From JBFWNZ01 sp050250795 (GTDB lineage Bacteria > Pseudomonadota > Alphaproteobacteria > UBA8366), in NCBI GenBank assembly GCA_050250795.1, contig JBFWNZ010000095.1:1-11552 (forward strand): a DNA stretch of 11,552 nt, given 5' to 3'. Below, in pieces: positions 5,449 through 11,552 of the stretch. Made by a program: the position numbers and the translations under genes. The notes beneath the pieces are model-generated. The model was not told the origin of the DNA, did not search any database, and worked only from the letters and a program-made list of their open reading frames with translations. Positions within the stretch are counted from its first letter, which is position 1, and the number at the start of each line of letters is the position of its first letter.

Positions 5449-5952
5449 TCAAGCCGGGCTCTGCTCCTGGCGGCGATAGGCGGTGCGAACTTCCAGCAGG
5501 ATACCGTCCGGATCGCGGAAGTAGCACGAGCCCGCGGCCTCATCGCCATGGATCGAGTGCGGGATGCGGCGTGTCTTCAGTCCCTGCACGACCGCCGCAT
5601 ACTGTTCGGGCGTCGCGCGCATCGCCATGTGGTGCATGCCTCCCGAGCCCGGCAGGGCCGGATGCACGCCGCTCTCGGGAAAGTCGAAGAAGGCCAGCAG
5701 ATTGCCCCCGCCGATGTCGAGGAAGACATGGGTCGAACTCGGCTCGTCCCGGTTGGCGACGATCCGTGTCACCCGCATCCCCAGCACCTCGGTATAGAAG
5801 GCGAGCGTCCGCTCGATATCGGAGGAGACCAGCGCGAGATGGTCGATCCCGCCGGTCCGCTCCACGCTTCCGGCGCGCGCTTCGGTATCGCTGTTGTCGA
5901 CCCCATAGCGCGCGCGCAACGCCGCGCGCCGCGCCTCGTGTCCCGTGGCCAT
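5449..5952 (-). CDS. VOC-family (glyoxalase/dioxygenase fold) protein
   Basis: A 167-aa vicinal-oxygen-chelate protein with two beta-alpha-beta-beta-beta halves: GIDHLALVSSDIERTLAFYTEVLGM (35-59) and GGMHHMAMRAT (104-114) through FRDPDGILLEVR (145-156). Candidate metal ligands are H38, H108 and E154. The first-half acidic ligand is not obvious (NLLAFFDF). The family includes glyoxalase I-like isomerases, extradiol dioxygenases and resistance proteins, so the exact reaction is unknown. Residues 1-30 are a charged extension before the fold. I chose the ATG at 5952 over 5991 because GGGAGG lies 6 nt upstream of it and the longer version reads through that site. It lies 75 nt downstream of the four-gene operon on the same strand, with its own candidate -10, and leads the VOC-EthD pair. 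Confidence 0.9.
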   Translation of the reverse strand: MATGHEARRAALRARYGVDNSDTEARAGSVERTGGIDHLALVSSDIERTLAFYTEVLGMRVTRIVANRDEPSSTHVFLDIGGGNLLAFFDFPESGVHPALPGSGGMHHMAMRATPEQYAAVVQGLKTRRIPHSIHGDEAAGSCYFRDPDGILLEVRTAYRRQEQSPA

Positions 5953-5958
5953 CCGCAA

Positions 5959-5964
5959 CCTCCC
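5959..5964 (-). promoter_or_regulatory. Ribosome binding site fixing the VOC start
   Basis: GGGAGG (within AGGGAGG) on the minus strand lies 6 nt before the ATG at 5952, supporting that start over the in-frame ATG at 5991. Confidence 0.7.
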
Positions 5965-5981
5965 TCGGTTCTGTTTTTCCA

Positions 5982-5989
5982 AGGGTAGC
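5982..5989 (-). promoter_or_regulatory. Candidate -10 element for the VOC-EthD pair
   Basis: GCTACCCT on the minus strand lies about 30 nt before the VOC start, within the 75-nt spacer after the four-gene operon. It is identical to the octamer at 4216-4223 upstream of the 128-aa gene. No good -35 is visible, so the two genes could instead be transcribed by read-through from the operon. Confidence 0.28.
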
Positions 5990-6027
5990 ACGATCCGCCG
6001 GGATTGCGGACCGGGGCCGCCCGACGC

Positions 6028-7170
6028 CTATGGCGCGGCGAGATAGTCCCGCAGCAGCATGCCCGTCAGCCGGTCGTAATAGGGTTTGGCGGGATGATCG
6101 TAGTTGATGAAGTCGTCGCGGCGGTCGCGGCCCGCCGCCCGATGATCGACGACCTTCAGGCCCGGCACCTGTTCCAGCGCCCGATCGAATATCCGGTCCA
6201 CCGTGCTGTAGCGCGCATCCTCGTAGACCGGCGGAATGACGAACACGACGGGAATGCCGTTCCGCTTGCCGACCGCATCGATCGCCTGCATCAGATCGGC
6301 GATACGGTTCTCGTCGCCCAGATTGAGATGCGCCTTCTGCGGATCGAGCGGATTCTGGTTGCGCACCGGCGACGACCGCAGCCCCGTGGGATCGATCGAC
6401 CCGTCGCGGCGCAGCGCGTTGCGGAACATCGTCGGGTCGCAGACGCGGTCGCCGAGCCCGGCAAAGCTGAGGACCGTGGCGAACATCGCCGGCATATGCC
6501 GCTGGATCGATGACGTCGACGTCTCGCCGCAGCCGCCGGCCGCCACCACCCGGCCGCGCTCATCGGCATGGAAAAGCCCGATCAGCACGGTGGCGTAGTC
6601 GAATGTCCGGTCGAGCCACAGCTTGAACCGGACCGCGTAGGAAAGCAGCGCCGAAGCGCGGTCCGTCGCCATCTGGATGTCCGACGGCAGTTCCTTGCTG
6701 CGGTCGACGATATAGCTGCCATTGTCGTTGTTCGGGGTCGTCACCTGCACGACCATCAGCCGGCGCGGCAGCTTCTCCCGCGCCTCGACGAAGCGCAGGT
6801 AGTCCAGAAGGTCGGGCAGCGCGAGATTGGCGTACCAGTAGTTGAACACGGTCCCCTGGAAGCCGGCCTCGCGAAAGCTCTCCGCCGACCAGTACTGAAT
6901 CTGATGGTTGCCGAAGAGGCCGATATCGGGCGGCGCGGCACTTTCCATGAAGCCGATCTTGAGCGCGCCGATCTGCTCGCGCGTCAGGCCGTCGAGCAGC
7001 AACCGCTCGTCCGCGCTCATCCGGGTGAAATCGACCGGGGTGTTCCGATAGTCCGGAATGCGGCTGTTCGCCCAGACGCAGAGCGCCAGACCGAGGCCGA
7101 GCAAGCCGAAAAAGACGAGGCAATAGCGGGCCTGCCCCGGCTTCCTCGATCCTGCGGTTCGCTCGGACAT
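6028..7170 (-). CDS. Membrane-anchored SGNH/AlgJ-like partner of the MBOAT protein
   Basis: A 380-aa protein with one N-terminal membrane segment (~16-34, YCLVFFGLLGLGLALCVWA) after a basic start, so the rest is probably periplasmic. In position and layout it matches the SGNH-hydrolase-like proteins (AlgJ/AlgX/DltD-type) that work with MBOAT proteins in O-acetylating extracellular polymers. Visible landmarks are DIGLFGNHQIQYW (82-94) at the place of block I, QVTTPNNDNG (142-151), PVVFVIPPVYED (307-318) and a late NYDHPAKPYYDRLTG (356-370), with D358/H359 as the candidate DxH-like site. The block-I Ser seems to be replaced: GNHQ (87-90) stands where GxSx is expected. It starts 9 nt after the MBOAT stop with GAGG just upstream. 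It is the last gene of the operon. Family assignment is by layout and context rather than strong motif identity. Confidence 0.75.
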   Translation of the reverse strand: MSERTAGSRKPGQARYCLVFFGLLGLGLALCVWANSRIPDYRNTPVDFTRMSADERLLLDGLTREQIGALKIGFMESAAPPDIGLFGNHQIQYWSAESFREAGFQGTVFNYWYANLALPDLLDYLRFVEAREKLPRRLMVVQVTTPNNDNGSYIVDRSKELPSDIQMATDRASALLSYAVRFKLWLDRTFDYATVLIGLFHADERGRVVAAGGCGETSTSSIQRHMPAMFATVLSFAGLGDRVCDPTMFRNALRRDGSIDPTGLRSSPVRNQNPLDPQKAHLNLGDENRIADLMQAIDAVGKRNGIPVVFVIPPVYEDARYSTVDRIFDRALEQVPGLKVVDHRAAGRDRRDDFINYDHPAKPYYDRLTGMLLRDYLAAP

Positions 7171-7179
7171 CGTGCCTCT

Positions 7180-8541
7180 TCAGAACCGGAAGTAGATGAA
7201 GGTCGAACTGTAGCTGATGAACAGGACCGACACCGTCGCCAGCGCGGCATGGACCAGCGGGCTGTCGAACAGGGCCCGGCGCTGTTCGTTGTACAGCCAG
7301 TAGCGTTCGCGGGTCAGGAACATCCAGGCCAGGATCGGCGCGATGAAGGCCCAATGCTTGGCCGAATAGATGCCGTCGCCGCCGGCGGGCGAGACCAGCA
7401 CATTCAGGAAGACGGCATAGTCGCCCACATCCATGAAGAACAGCGGCCAGGCGAGGATCACCAGACAGTAGGTGGCCGCGACCTGAAGCGCGGCGGGCAT
7501 CCGGTCCCAGACCGGGCGGACGAAGTGATAGCCCAGCACGAGCACCGCGTGATACACGCCCCACAACACGAAGGACCAGCCGGCCCCGTGCCAGAACCCG
7601 CAGGCCAGAAACACGATGGCGATGTTGCGGACATAATGCGCATTGCCGCCGAGGCGGATGTAGACGTAGTCGCGCAGCCAGAAGGACAGGGTCACGTGCC
7701 AGCGCCGCCAGAAATCGCGCGGCGTGCGGGCCTGATAGGGCTCGTTGAAATTCACCGGAAGGTCGATGGCGAACAGCTTGGCAAGCCCCATCGCCATCAG
7801 GCTGTAGGCCCAGAAGTCGAAGAAGATCCGGATCGCATAGGCGTTGAGCAGGAACAGCACGTCGCTGCGCGTGGCCTCGGCCGCGAAATCGACGGCCAGG
7901 CTGTTCTTGATCAGCACCTGCATCAGGTCTGAGACGCAGACCTTTCCGAACAGGCCGATCGACAGATACTTCAGACCGGACCGGGCGTCGATGCGCAGCC
8001 AGCGCTTGCGCCGCAGGTCGTCGAGCTGCGCGGAGATGTCCGAATACCGCAGGATCGGACCGGCGATCAGCTGGGGAAAGAAGCTGATGAAGACCGAGAA
8101 TTTGAGAAGCGATTGCGGACGGTCGAGGACCTCGTCCTTGGCGTCGATGATGTAGGAGACGATCTGGAAGGTGTAGAACGAGATGCCCGCCGGCAAGGTG
8201 ACCGACAGGAAGAACAGAAAGCCGTCGCGAACCTGGTCGGATGCGCCGAAATTGACCAGCGTGAAATCCAGATACTTGAACAGGAACAGGATGATCAGCG
8301 GCACGCTGACCATCGCGAGCGTCTTCCACAGCGGCTGATCGCGCCGCGCCAGAAGCGCGGCGCCGAAGCCCCACAGGATCGACACGAACATGAAGCCCAG
8401 CGGAACGAGCCCCGACACGCCGTAGAAGACCGAGGAGGCAACCAGCAGGATCGGAAAGCGCCAGAGGCCGGGCGACAGGTGGAAGGCCGCAAAGACCAGC
8501 GGCAGGAAGACGAGCAGGAATTCCGCGGAGTTGAAGTTCAT
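7180..8541 (-). CDS. MBOAT-family O-acyltransferase (AlgI type)
   Basis: A 453-aa polytopic inner-membrane protein of the AlgI branch of membrane-bound O-acyltransferases, which pass acyl (often acetyl) groups to polymers outside the cytoplasm. The diagnostic stretches are all present: LPAGISFYTFQIVSYIIDA (116-134), FFPQLIAGPI (154-163), FFDFWAYSLMAMGLAKLF (240-257), PVNFNEPYQARTPRDFWRRW (262-281) followed by H282, and CGFWHGAGWSFVLWG (314-328). H318 in FWHGAGW is the expected catalytic His; H282 is the second conserved His. The length is close to the AlgI norm. It starts 7 nt after the ceramidase-like stop with little Shine-Dalgarno sequence, suggesting translational coupling, and is followed after 9 nt by its SGNH-like partner. 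The acceptor is unknown; no alginate genes are in the window. Confidence 0.96.
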   Translation of the reverse strand: MNFNSAEFLLVFLPLVFAAFHLSPGLWRFPILLVASSVFYGVSGLVPLGFMFVSILWGFGAALLARRDQPLWKTLAMVSVPLIILFLFKYLDFTLVNFGASDQVRDGFLFFLSVTLPAGISFYTFQIVSYIIDAKDEVLDRPQSLLKFSVFISFFPQLIAGPILRYSDISAQLDDLRRKRWLRIDARSGLKYLSIGLFGKVCVSDLMQVLIKNSLAVDFAAEATRSDVLFLLNAYAIRIFFDFWAYSLMAMGLAKLFAIDLPVNFNEPYQARTPRDFWRRWHVTLSFWLRDYVYIRLGGNAHYVRNIAIVFLACGFWHGAGWSFVLWGVYHAVLVLGYHFVRPVWDRMPAALQVAATYCLVILAWPLFFMDVGDYAVFLNVLVSPAGGDGIYSAKHWAFIAPILAWMFLTRERYWLYNEQRRALFDSPLVHAALATVSVLFISYSSTFIYFRF

Positions 8542-8548
8542 CGCCGCG

Positions 8549-9802
8549 TCAGCCTATGTCCCGCAGCAGATCGCGCGCAGCATCGTTGAAACGCGCTTCG
8601 GCGGACCGGTCGAACCGGGCGGCCTGGCGGAACAGCGGAAGCGACCGGTCCGGCTCGTAGCCGCCCAGACGCAGGCCCTCGCCATCCGGCAGATAGCCGA
8701 ACGGCCCGTCCAGATAGCCCAAGGTCATCACCCCGGCGTCTTCGGCATGCCGCAGCAGGGCACGGCGATAGGCGGCGAAGGGCTCGCCGTTGACCGCCAC
8801 CATCCGCAGCGGCCCGAGACGCAGCGCCATCCCGACGGCCGTCGTCGCCCCGCCCCCTTCCATCGGCAGGGCGATGCTGCGGCGTGCGCCGCGGATCGCA
8901 TCGTCGCCCGCGGCCGCGAGCGGCGCCGCGGTTGCCAGGGCACGGGCCAGCCGGGCGGCAAGGCCGACAAGTGCCTCGCGCCCGCCTGCGCGATTGAAGG
9001 TGTCCCGACAGACCAGATAGTCGACCCAGGCATCGGGCCGGAGCGGGACCGGGCGGCGGACCGTCAGGTCGGGCGACTGGTCCCCGGTCCAGCCCTGGAG
9101 ATAGACGACATCCTCGCAGTCCGCGCCGGCGCCCGTCGCCTCACGCAGCGCCGGCAGCAGATAGCCGGGGAAATCGGCGGAATAGGCATTGCCCCGGAAC
9201 ACCGCCGGATGCAGCGCCGCATTGACGATCCAGAAGCCGCTGCCATCGTCATATGCGACCCGGCAGGCGGTCACCCCGCGGTCGGCGGGCACCGCGCGGT
9301 TCGGCTGGTTGAGGACCCGCGCCGCGTTCAGCCTGGGGCTTATCCGCGCCCAGCGCGGTACCGGAACGCGCCGGTTCAATGCCGGCGCGCCCTCTCCCGC
9401 CGCCAGCGACAGCATCGCCGGCCGCAGTGCTTCGAAGGCGTCCCGGGCCGCCGCTTCCGCCTGTGCGGCGACAGTGTCCGCGAAATCGTCCTGGACGGCG
9501 TTGCCGTCGTCGAACTCCGCCGCCGTCTTGGGCGCGCTGTGGGTATGCGTGGCCACCACGATGGCATGGGCAAGGCCATGCGCCTGCGCCAGCGCCGCGC
9601 GGATCCGCCCCGCCAGCGCCGCCCCGACATAGAGAAGATCGCAGACCACGACCGCCGCGCGCGTACCCTCAGCGTCCTCGGCCGCGATCACGCGGACATG
9701 CAGCGGATCGAGCGTGCCGTCGGCGCGCCGCCCCGTCCCCACCCCGACGACGGTCCGGGCATCGGCCGGCGTGATGATCCGCCTGGACAGGCCTATCTTC
9801 AT
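8549..9802 (-). CDS. Short neutral/alkaline ceramidase-fold protein (predicted zinc amidase)
   Basis: A 417-aa protein of the neutral, non-lysosomal ceramidase catalytic-domain family. The start KIGLSRRIITP and the strand AAVVVCDLL (49-57) are typical. Residues that match the zinc site and active site known from the Pseudomonas enzyme are visible: ATHTHSAP (84-91, H86/H88), LHPAVF (197-202, H198), QGWTGDQSPD (236-245, with S243 as candidate nucleophile), NGEP (338-341, E340) and a tyrosine near the end (Y369 or Y382). SADFPGY (208-214) is also characteristic. It is about 230 residues shorter than secreted ceramidases and lacks both a signal peptide and the C-terminal Ig-like domain, so it is probably cytoplasmic. 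Cleavage of an amide is expected, but ceramide as substrate is not established. It sits 7 nt after the carbamoyltransferase gene and 7 nt before the MBOAT gene. Confidence 0.85.
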   Translation of the reverse strand: MKIGLSRRIITPADARTVVGVGTGRRADGTLDPLHVRVIAAEDAEGTRAAVVVCDLLYVGAALAGRIRAALAQAHGLAHAIVVATHTHSAPKTAAEFDDGNAVQDDFADTVAAQAEAAARDAFEALRPAMLSLAAGEGAPALNRRVPVPRWARISPRLNAARVLNQPNRAVPADRGVTACRVAYDDGSGFWIVNAALHPAVFRGNAYSADFPGYLLPALREATGAGADCEDVVYLQGWTGDQSPDLTVRRPVPLRPDAWVDYLVCRDTFNRAGGREALVGLAARLARALATAAPLAAAGDDAIRGARRSIALPMEGGGATTAVGMALRLGPLRMVAVNGEPFAAYRRALLRHAEDAGVMTLGYLDGPFGYLPDGEGLRLGGYEPDRSLPLFRQAARFDRSAEARFNDAARDLLRDIG

Positions 9803-9809
9803 GCACGGA

Positions 9810-11552
9810 TCACTTCTTCCGCGTCACCACGCAGCCATCGAGAATCACGGCATCGAGATTGCTGTCGATCAGCACCTCGATGGCCTCGCTCGCCGTGTGC
9901 ACGATCGGATGGCCGTGCACGTTGAAGCTGGTATTGAGCAGGCAGGAACGCCCCGTCCGGTCGCGGAAGGCGGAGATGACCCGATGGAACCCTGGATAGA
10001 GGTTCCGATCGACCACCTGCACCCGGGCGCTCTTGTCGAAGCGGTGCAGCGCGGCGATCATCTCGTCCTGCCGCTCCGGCCGGCTCTCCATGACCACCAT
10101 CATGTAGGGCGATGGATTGGACCGCCCAAGCGTCTTCGGCACGACGACATAGCGTTCCAGATCCTCGGCCAGGATCGCCGGGGCAAAGGGCATCCAGAAA
10201 TCGCGCTGCTTGATGCTCGCGTTGATCTTCTCGACCGCGTCCGGATGCTTGGGGTCGGCCAGGATCGAGCGGTTGCCGAGCGCGCGCGCGCCGAATTCCA
10301 TGCCGCCCTCGCACCGGGCGACGATCTTGCCCTCGGCCAGAAGGCCGGCCGTCTCGGCCGCCGTGTCCTCGACGCGCCGGAAACTGCAGAGATTGCCGAA
10401 CCGGCCTTCCAGTTCGTCCAGGCTCTCGACCGGCGCGGGCCCCAGCGTGAACGGCCCGAAATCCGGCAGCTTGCCCGTATGGCGGGCATGCGCCGTGAAC
10501 GCCGCGCCGAAACTGTTCGTCTCGTCCCCGCAGGACGGGAAGACCGCAAGGCTCGTCACCTCCGGCAGTTCGGCGATCCGCCGGTTCAGCGAGACGTTCA
10601 TGAACACCCCGCCGGACAGCAGCAAATCCGTGACCCCGGTGCGGGCGATGGCGTTGCGGACCCATTGCAGCACCAGGTCCTCGGTATATTGCTGCAACCC
10701 GCCCGCGACATTGTCGAAACGCTGGCGCCGCAGGACGGCATCGAGCGCGAGATGCGCCTCGGTCGTGCGCGGCCGGTCGCCATGCGTGAAGCGCAGATCG
10801 TCGTCCTGGGCGATGGAGACGAAGGGACGGAACAGCTCCGCCGCCCGCTTGCGATAGCCGGCGGGAACATAGGCCGCCAGCCCCATGAGCTTGTATTCGT
10901 GTTCATGGGGCGTCAGGCCCATCAGGAAGGTCGTGATGGAGTAGACGTTGCCGATGCTGTTTCCGGACTCGGTCGCGGAAACGCGCCGCATCGCGGCGCC
11001 CTGCCCAAGCTGGACCGTCGCGCATTCCCGGTCGCCGCCACCGTCCAGGGTCAGCACGAGGTACGGCTTCGCATCGCTCTCCGCGAGCCCAAAATAGGCA
11101 GCGCCGGCATGGCAGTCGTGATGGCGGACGAAATCGTAGTCGTCCAGCGGCAACGACAGCGACGGGCAATCGGCCATCACCATGTCGCGAACCCGCGCAC
11201 GATCCGCCGCCTCGGAGGCGGTGCCGGCAAACCTGGAACGAAGGGCCATCCGCACCAGCCACACCCGATCGCGCAATTTCCGCATCGGCGACGGGGCGAC
11301 CATCTTGCGATGGTAGCGGGAATGGAACTGCCGCTTATCGAAGAGCGACAAGATGAGGTTGGCAACCGCCACCTTGTCGCAACCCCGCACGAAATCGGGA
11401 AAGTTTCGCTCGACATACTGTAGGGCGAGCCCCGGGAACCCCATCGTGATCTTTTCGCGATTGAGGCGTTCTTCCACGAGCGCGAAAATTACCTTGCCAA
11501 TGTCGAGCAGACAGACGGATGGGCCGATGACCATATTGATGCCGACTATTCT
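9810..11552 (-). CDS. NodU/TobZ-family O-carbamoyltransferase (5' partial)
   Basis: This large carbamoyltransferase uses carbamoyl phosphate and ATP to place a carbamoyl group on a hydroxyl, as NodU does on Nod factors and TobZ on tobramycin. The frame stays open to the right edge: before the ATG at 11534 it reads RIVGIN, the usual family N-terminus, so the true start is just outside. Numbering from that ATG, the YrdC/Kae1-like part shows EERLNR (21-26), HHDCH (138-142, metal-binding His pair), LDGGGD (163-168), GGVFMN (308-313) and GDETNSFGAAF (336-346). The C-terminal domain shows EFGARALGNRSILADPK (413-429), MPFAPAIL (448-455) and LNTSFNVHGHPIV (533-545). The N-terminal His of the family's HDAS-type motif appears as Ile (IGPS). 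No signal peptide is seen, so it is cytoplasmic. It is first of the four genes in the window; the operon may extend further upstream. Confidence 0.95.
   Translation of the reverse strand, partial: RIVGINMVIGPSVCLLDIGKVIFALVEERLNREKITMGFPGLALQYVERNFPDFVRGCDKVAVANLILSLFDKRQFHSRYHRKMVAPSPMRKLRDRVWLVRMALRSRFAGTASEAADRARVRDMVMADCPSLSLPLDDYDFVRHHDCHAGAAYFGLAESDAKPYLVLTLDGGGDRECATVQLGQGAAMRRVSATESGNSIGNVYSITTFLMGLTPHEHEYKLMGLAAYVPAGYRKRAAELFRPFVSIAQDDDLRFTHGDRPRTTEAHLALDAVLRRQRFDNVAGGLQQYTEDLVLQWVRNAIARTGVTDLLLSGGVFMNVSLNRRIAELPEVTSLAVFPSCGDETNSFGAAFTAHARHTGKLPDFGPFTLGPAPVESLDELEGRFGNLCSFRRVEDTAAETAGLLAEGKIVARCEGGMEFGARALGNRSILADPKHPDAVEKINASIKQRDFWMPFAPAILAEDLERYVVVPKTLGRSNPSPYMMVVMESRPERQDEMIAALHRFDKSARVQVVDRNLYPGFHRVISAFRDRTGRSCLLNTSFNVHGHPIVHTASEAIEVLIDSNLDAVILDGCVVTRKK

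Noticed and set aside
5900..5940. CG-dinucleotide-rich stretch in the VOC N-terminal coding region as a possible repeat
   Set aside because: It encodes the Arg/Ala-rich segment ARRAALRARYG in the gene's own frame. It is simple composition, not an ordered repeat.
4597..5988. Plus-strand open frame of 463 aa opposite the EthD and VOC genes
   Set aside because: There is no recognisable motif, and both minus-strand genes have good ribosome binding sites and family signatures.
6568..7932. Long plus-strand open frame (454 aa) opposite the MBOAT and SGNH-like genes
   Set aside because: It is low-complexity R/A/D/H/Q-rich protein with no motif. The opposite strand encodes clear MBOAT motifs, and GC-rich DNA opens antisense frames.
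8531..11423. Long plus-strand open frames (8531-9925 and 9714-11423) opposite the ceramidase-like and carbamoyltransferase genes
   Set aside because: They overlap each other and show no recognisable domain. The minus strand carries conserved active-site motifs throughout.
11532..11534. ATG at 11534 as the start of the carbamoyltransferase
   Set aside because: The upstream in-frame codons encode RIVGIN, the conserved N-terminus of the family, so the gene continues past the window edge.

Overview
The window is GC-rich, with dense coding on both strands and short spacers. Its gene content (a c-di-GMP enzyme, TauD and P4H-type dioxygenases, EthD, VOC and CMD small enzymes, NodU-type carbamoyltransferase, AlgI-type MBOAT) fits an alphaproteobacterium, perhaps of the Rhodospirillales. 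That placement is inferred from composition and protein style only. No rRNA, tRNA, CRISPR array, insertion sequence or phage gene was seen.

Layout. (1) 1-465 (+): the C-terminal GGDEF domain of a diguanylate cyclase cut by the window edge. It converges on (2) 469-3043 (-): lipocalin-like protein, then a TauD/TfdA dioxygenase, then a P4H-type 2OG-Fe(II) oxygenase carrying an N-terminal peroxiredoxin-like domain without its peroxidatic Cys. (3) 3156-4628 (+): a YbhB-type PEBP protein diverging from the lipocalin gene, a perfect 12-bp GC hairpin, a CMD/AhpD-like protein without the CxxC, and an unrecognised 128-aa protein. (4) 4645-5952 (-): a VOC (glyoxalase-fold) protein followed by a tandem-EthD protein, probably one transcript. 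(5) 6028-11552 (-): a tight four-gene operon that enters from beyond the right edge. In transcription order it holds a NodU/TobZ-family O-carbamoyltransferase (5' end missing), a short neutral-ceramidase-fold protein, an AlgI-type MBOAT O-acyltransferase and a membrane-anchored SGNH/AlgJ-like partner. The spacers are 7, 7 and 9 nt.

The four-gene operon is the most interesting part. It combines O-carbamoylation, a predicted zinc amidase with no export signal, and a membrane O-acylation pair. A reasonable inference is that it tailors a cell-surface or secreted glycan, lipid or lipo-oligosaccharide: carbamoylation and amide cleavage in the cytoplasm, then O-acylation across the membrane. The substrate cannot be read from the sequence. 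The SGNH-like partner seems to lack the nucleophilic Ser of its family, and the carbamoyltransferase has a variant N-terminal motif.

Regions 2 to 4 look like small-molecule and stress-related accessory metabolism made of common folds. Promoter calls are weak motif matches. Starts of the lipocalin, PEBP and VOC genes were set from strong Shine-Dalgarno sequences.
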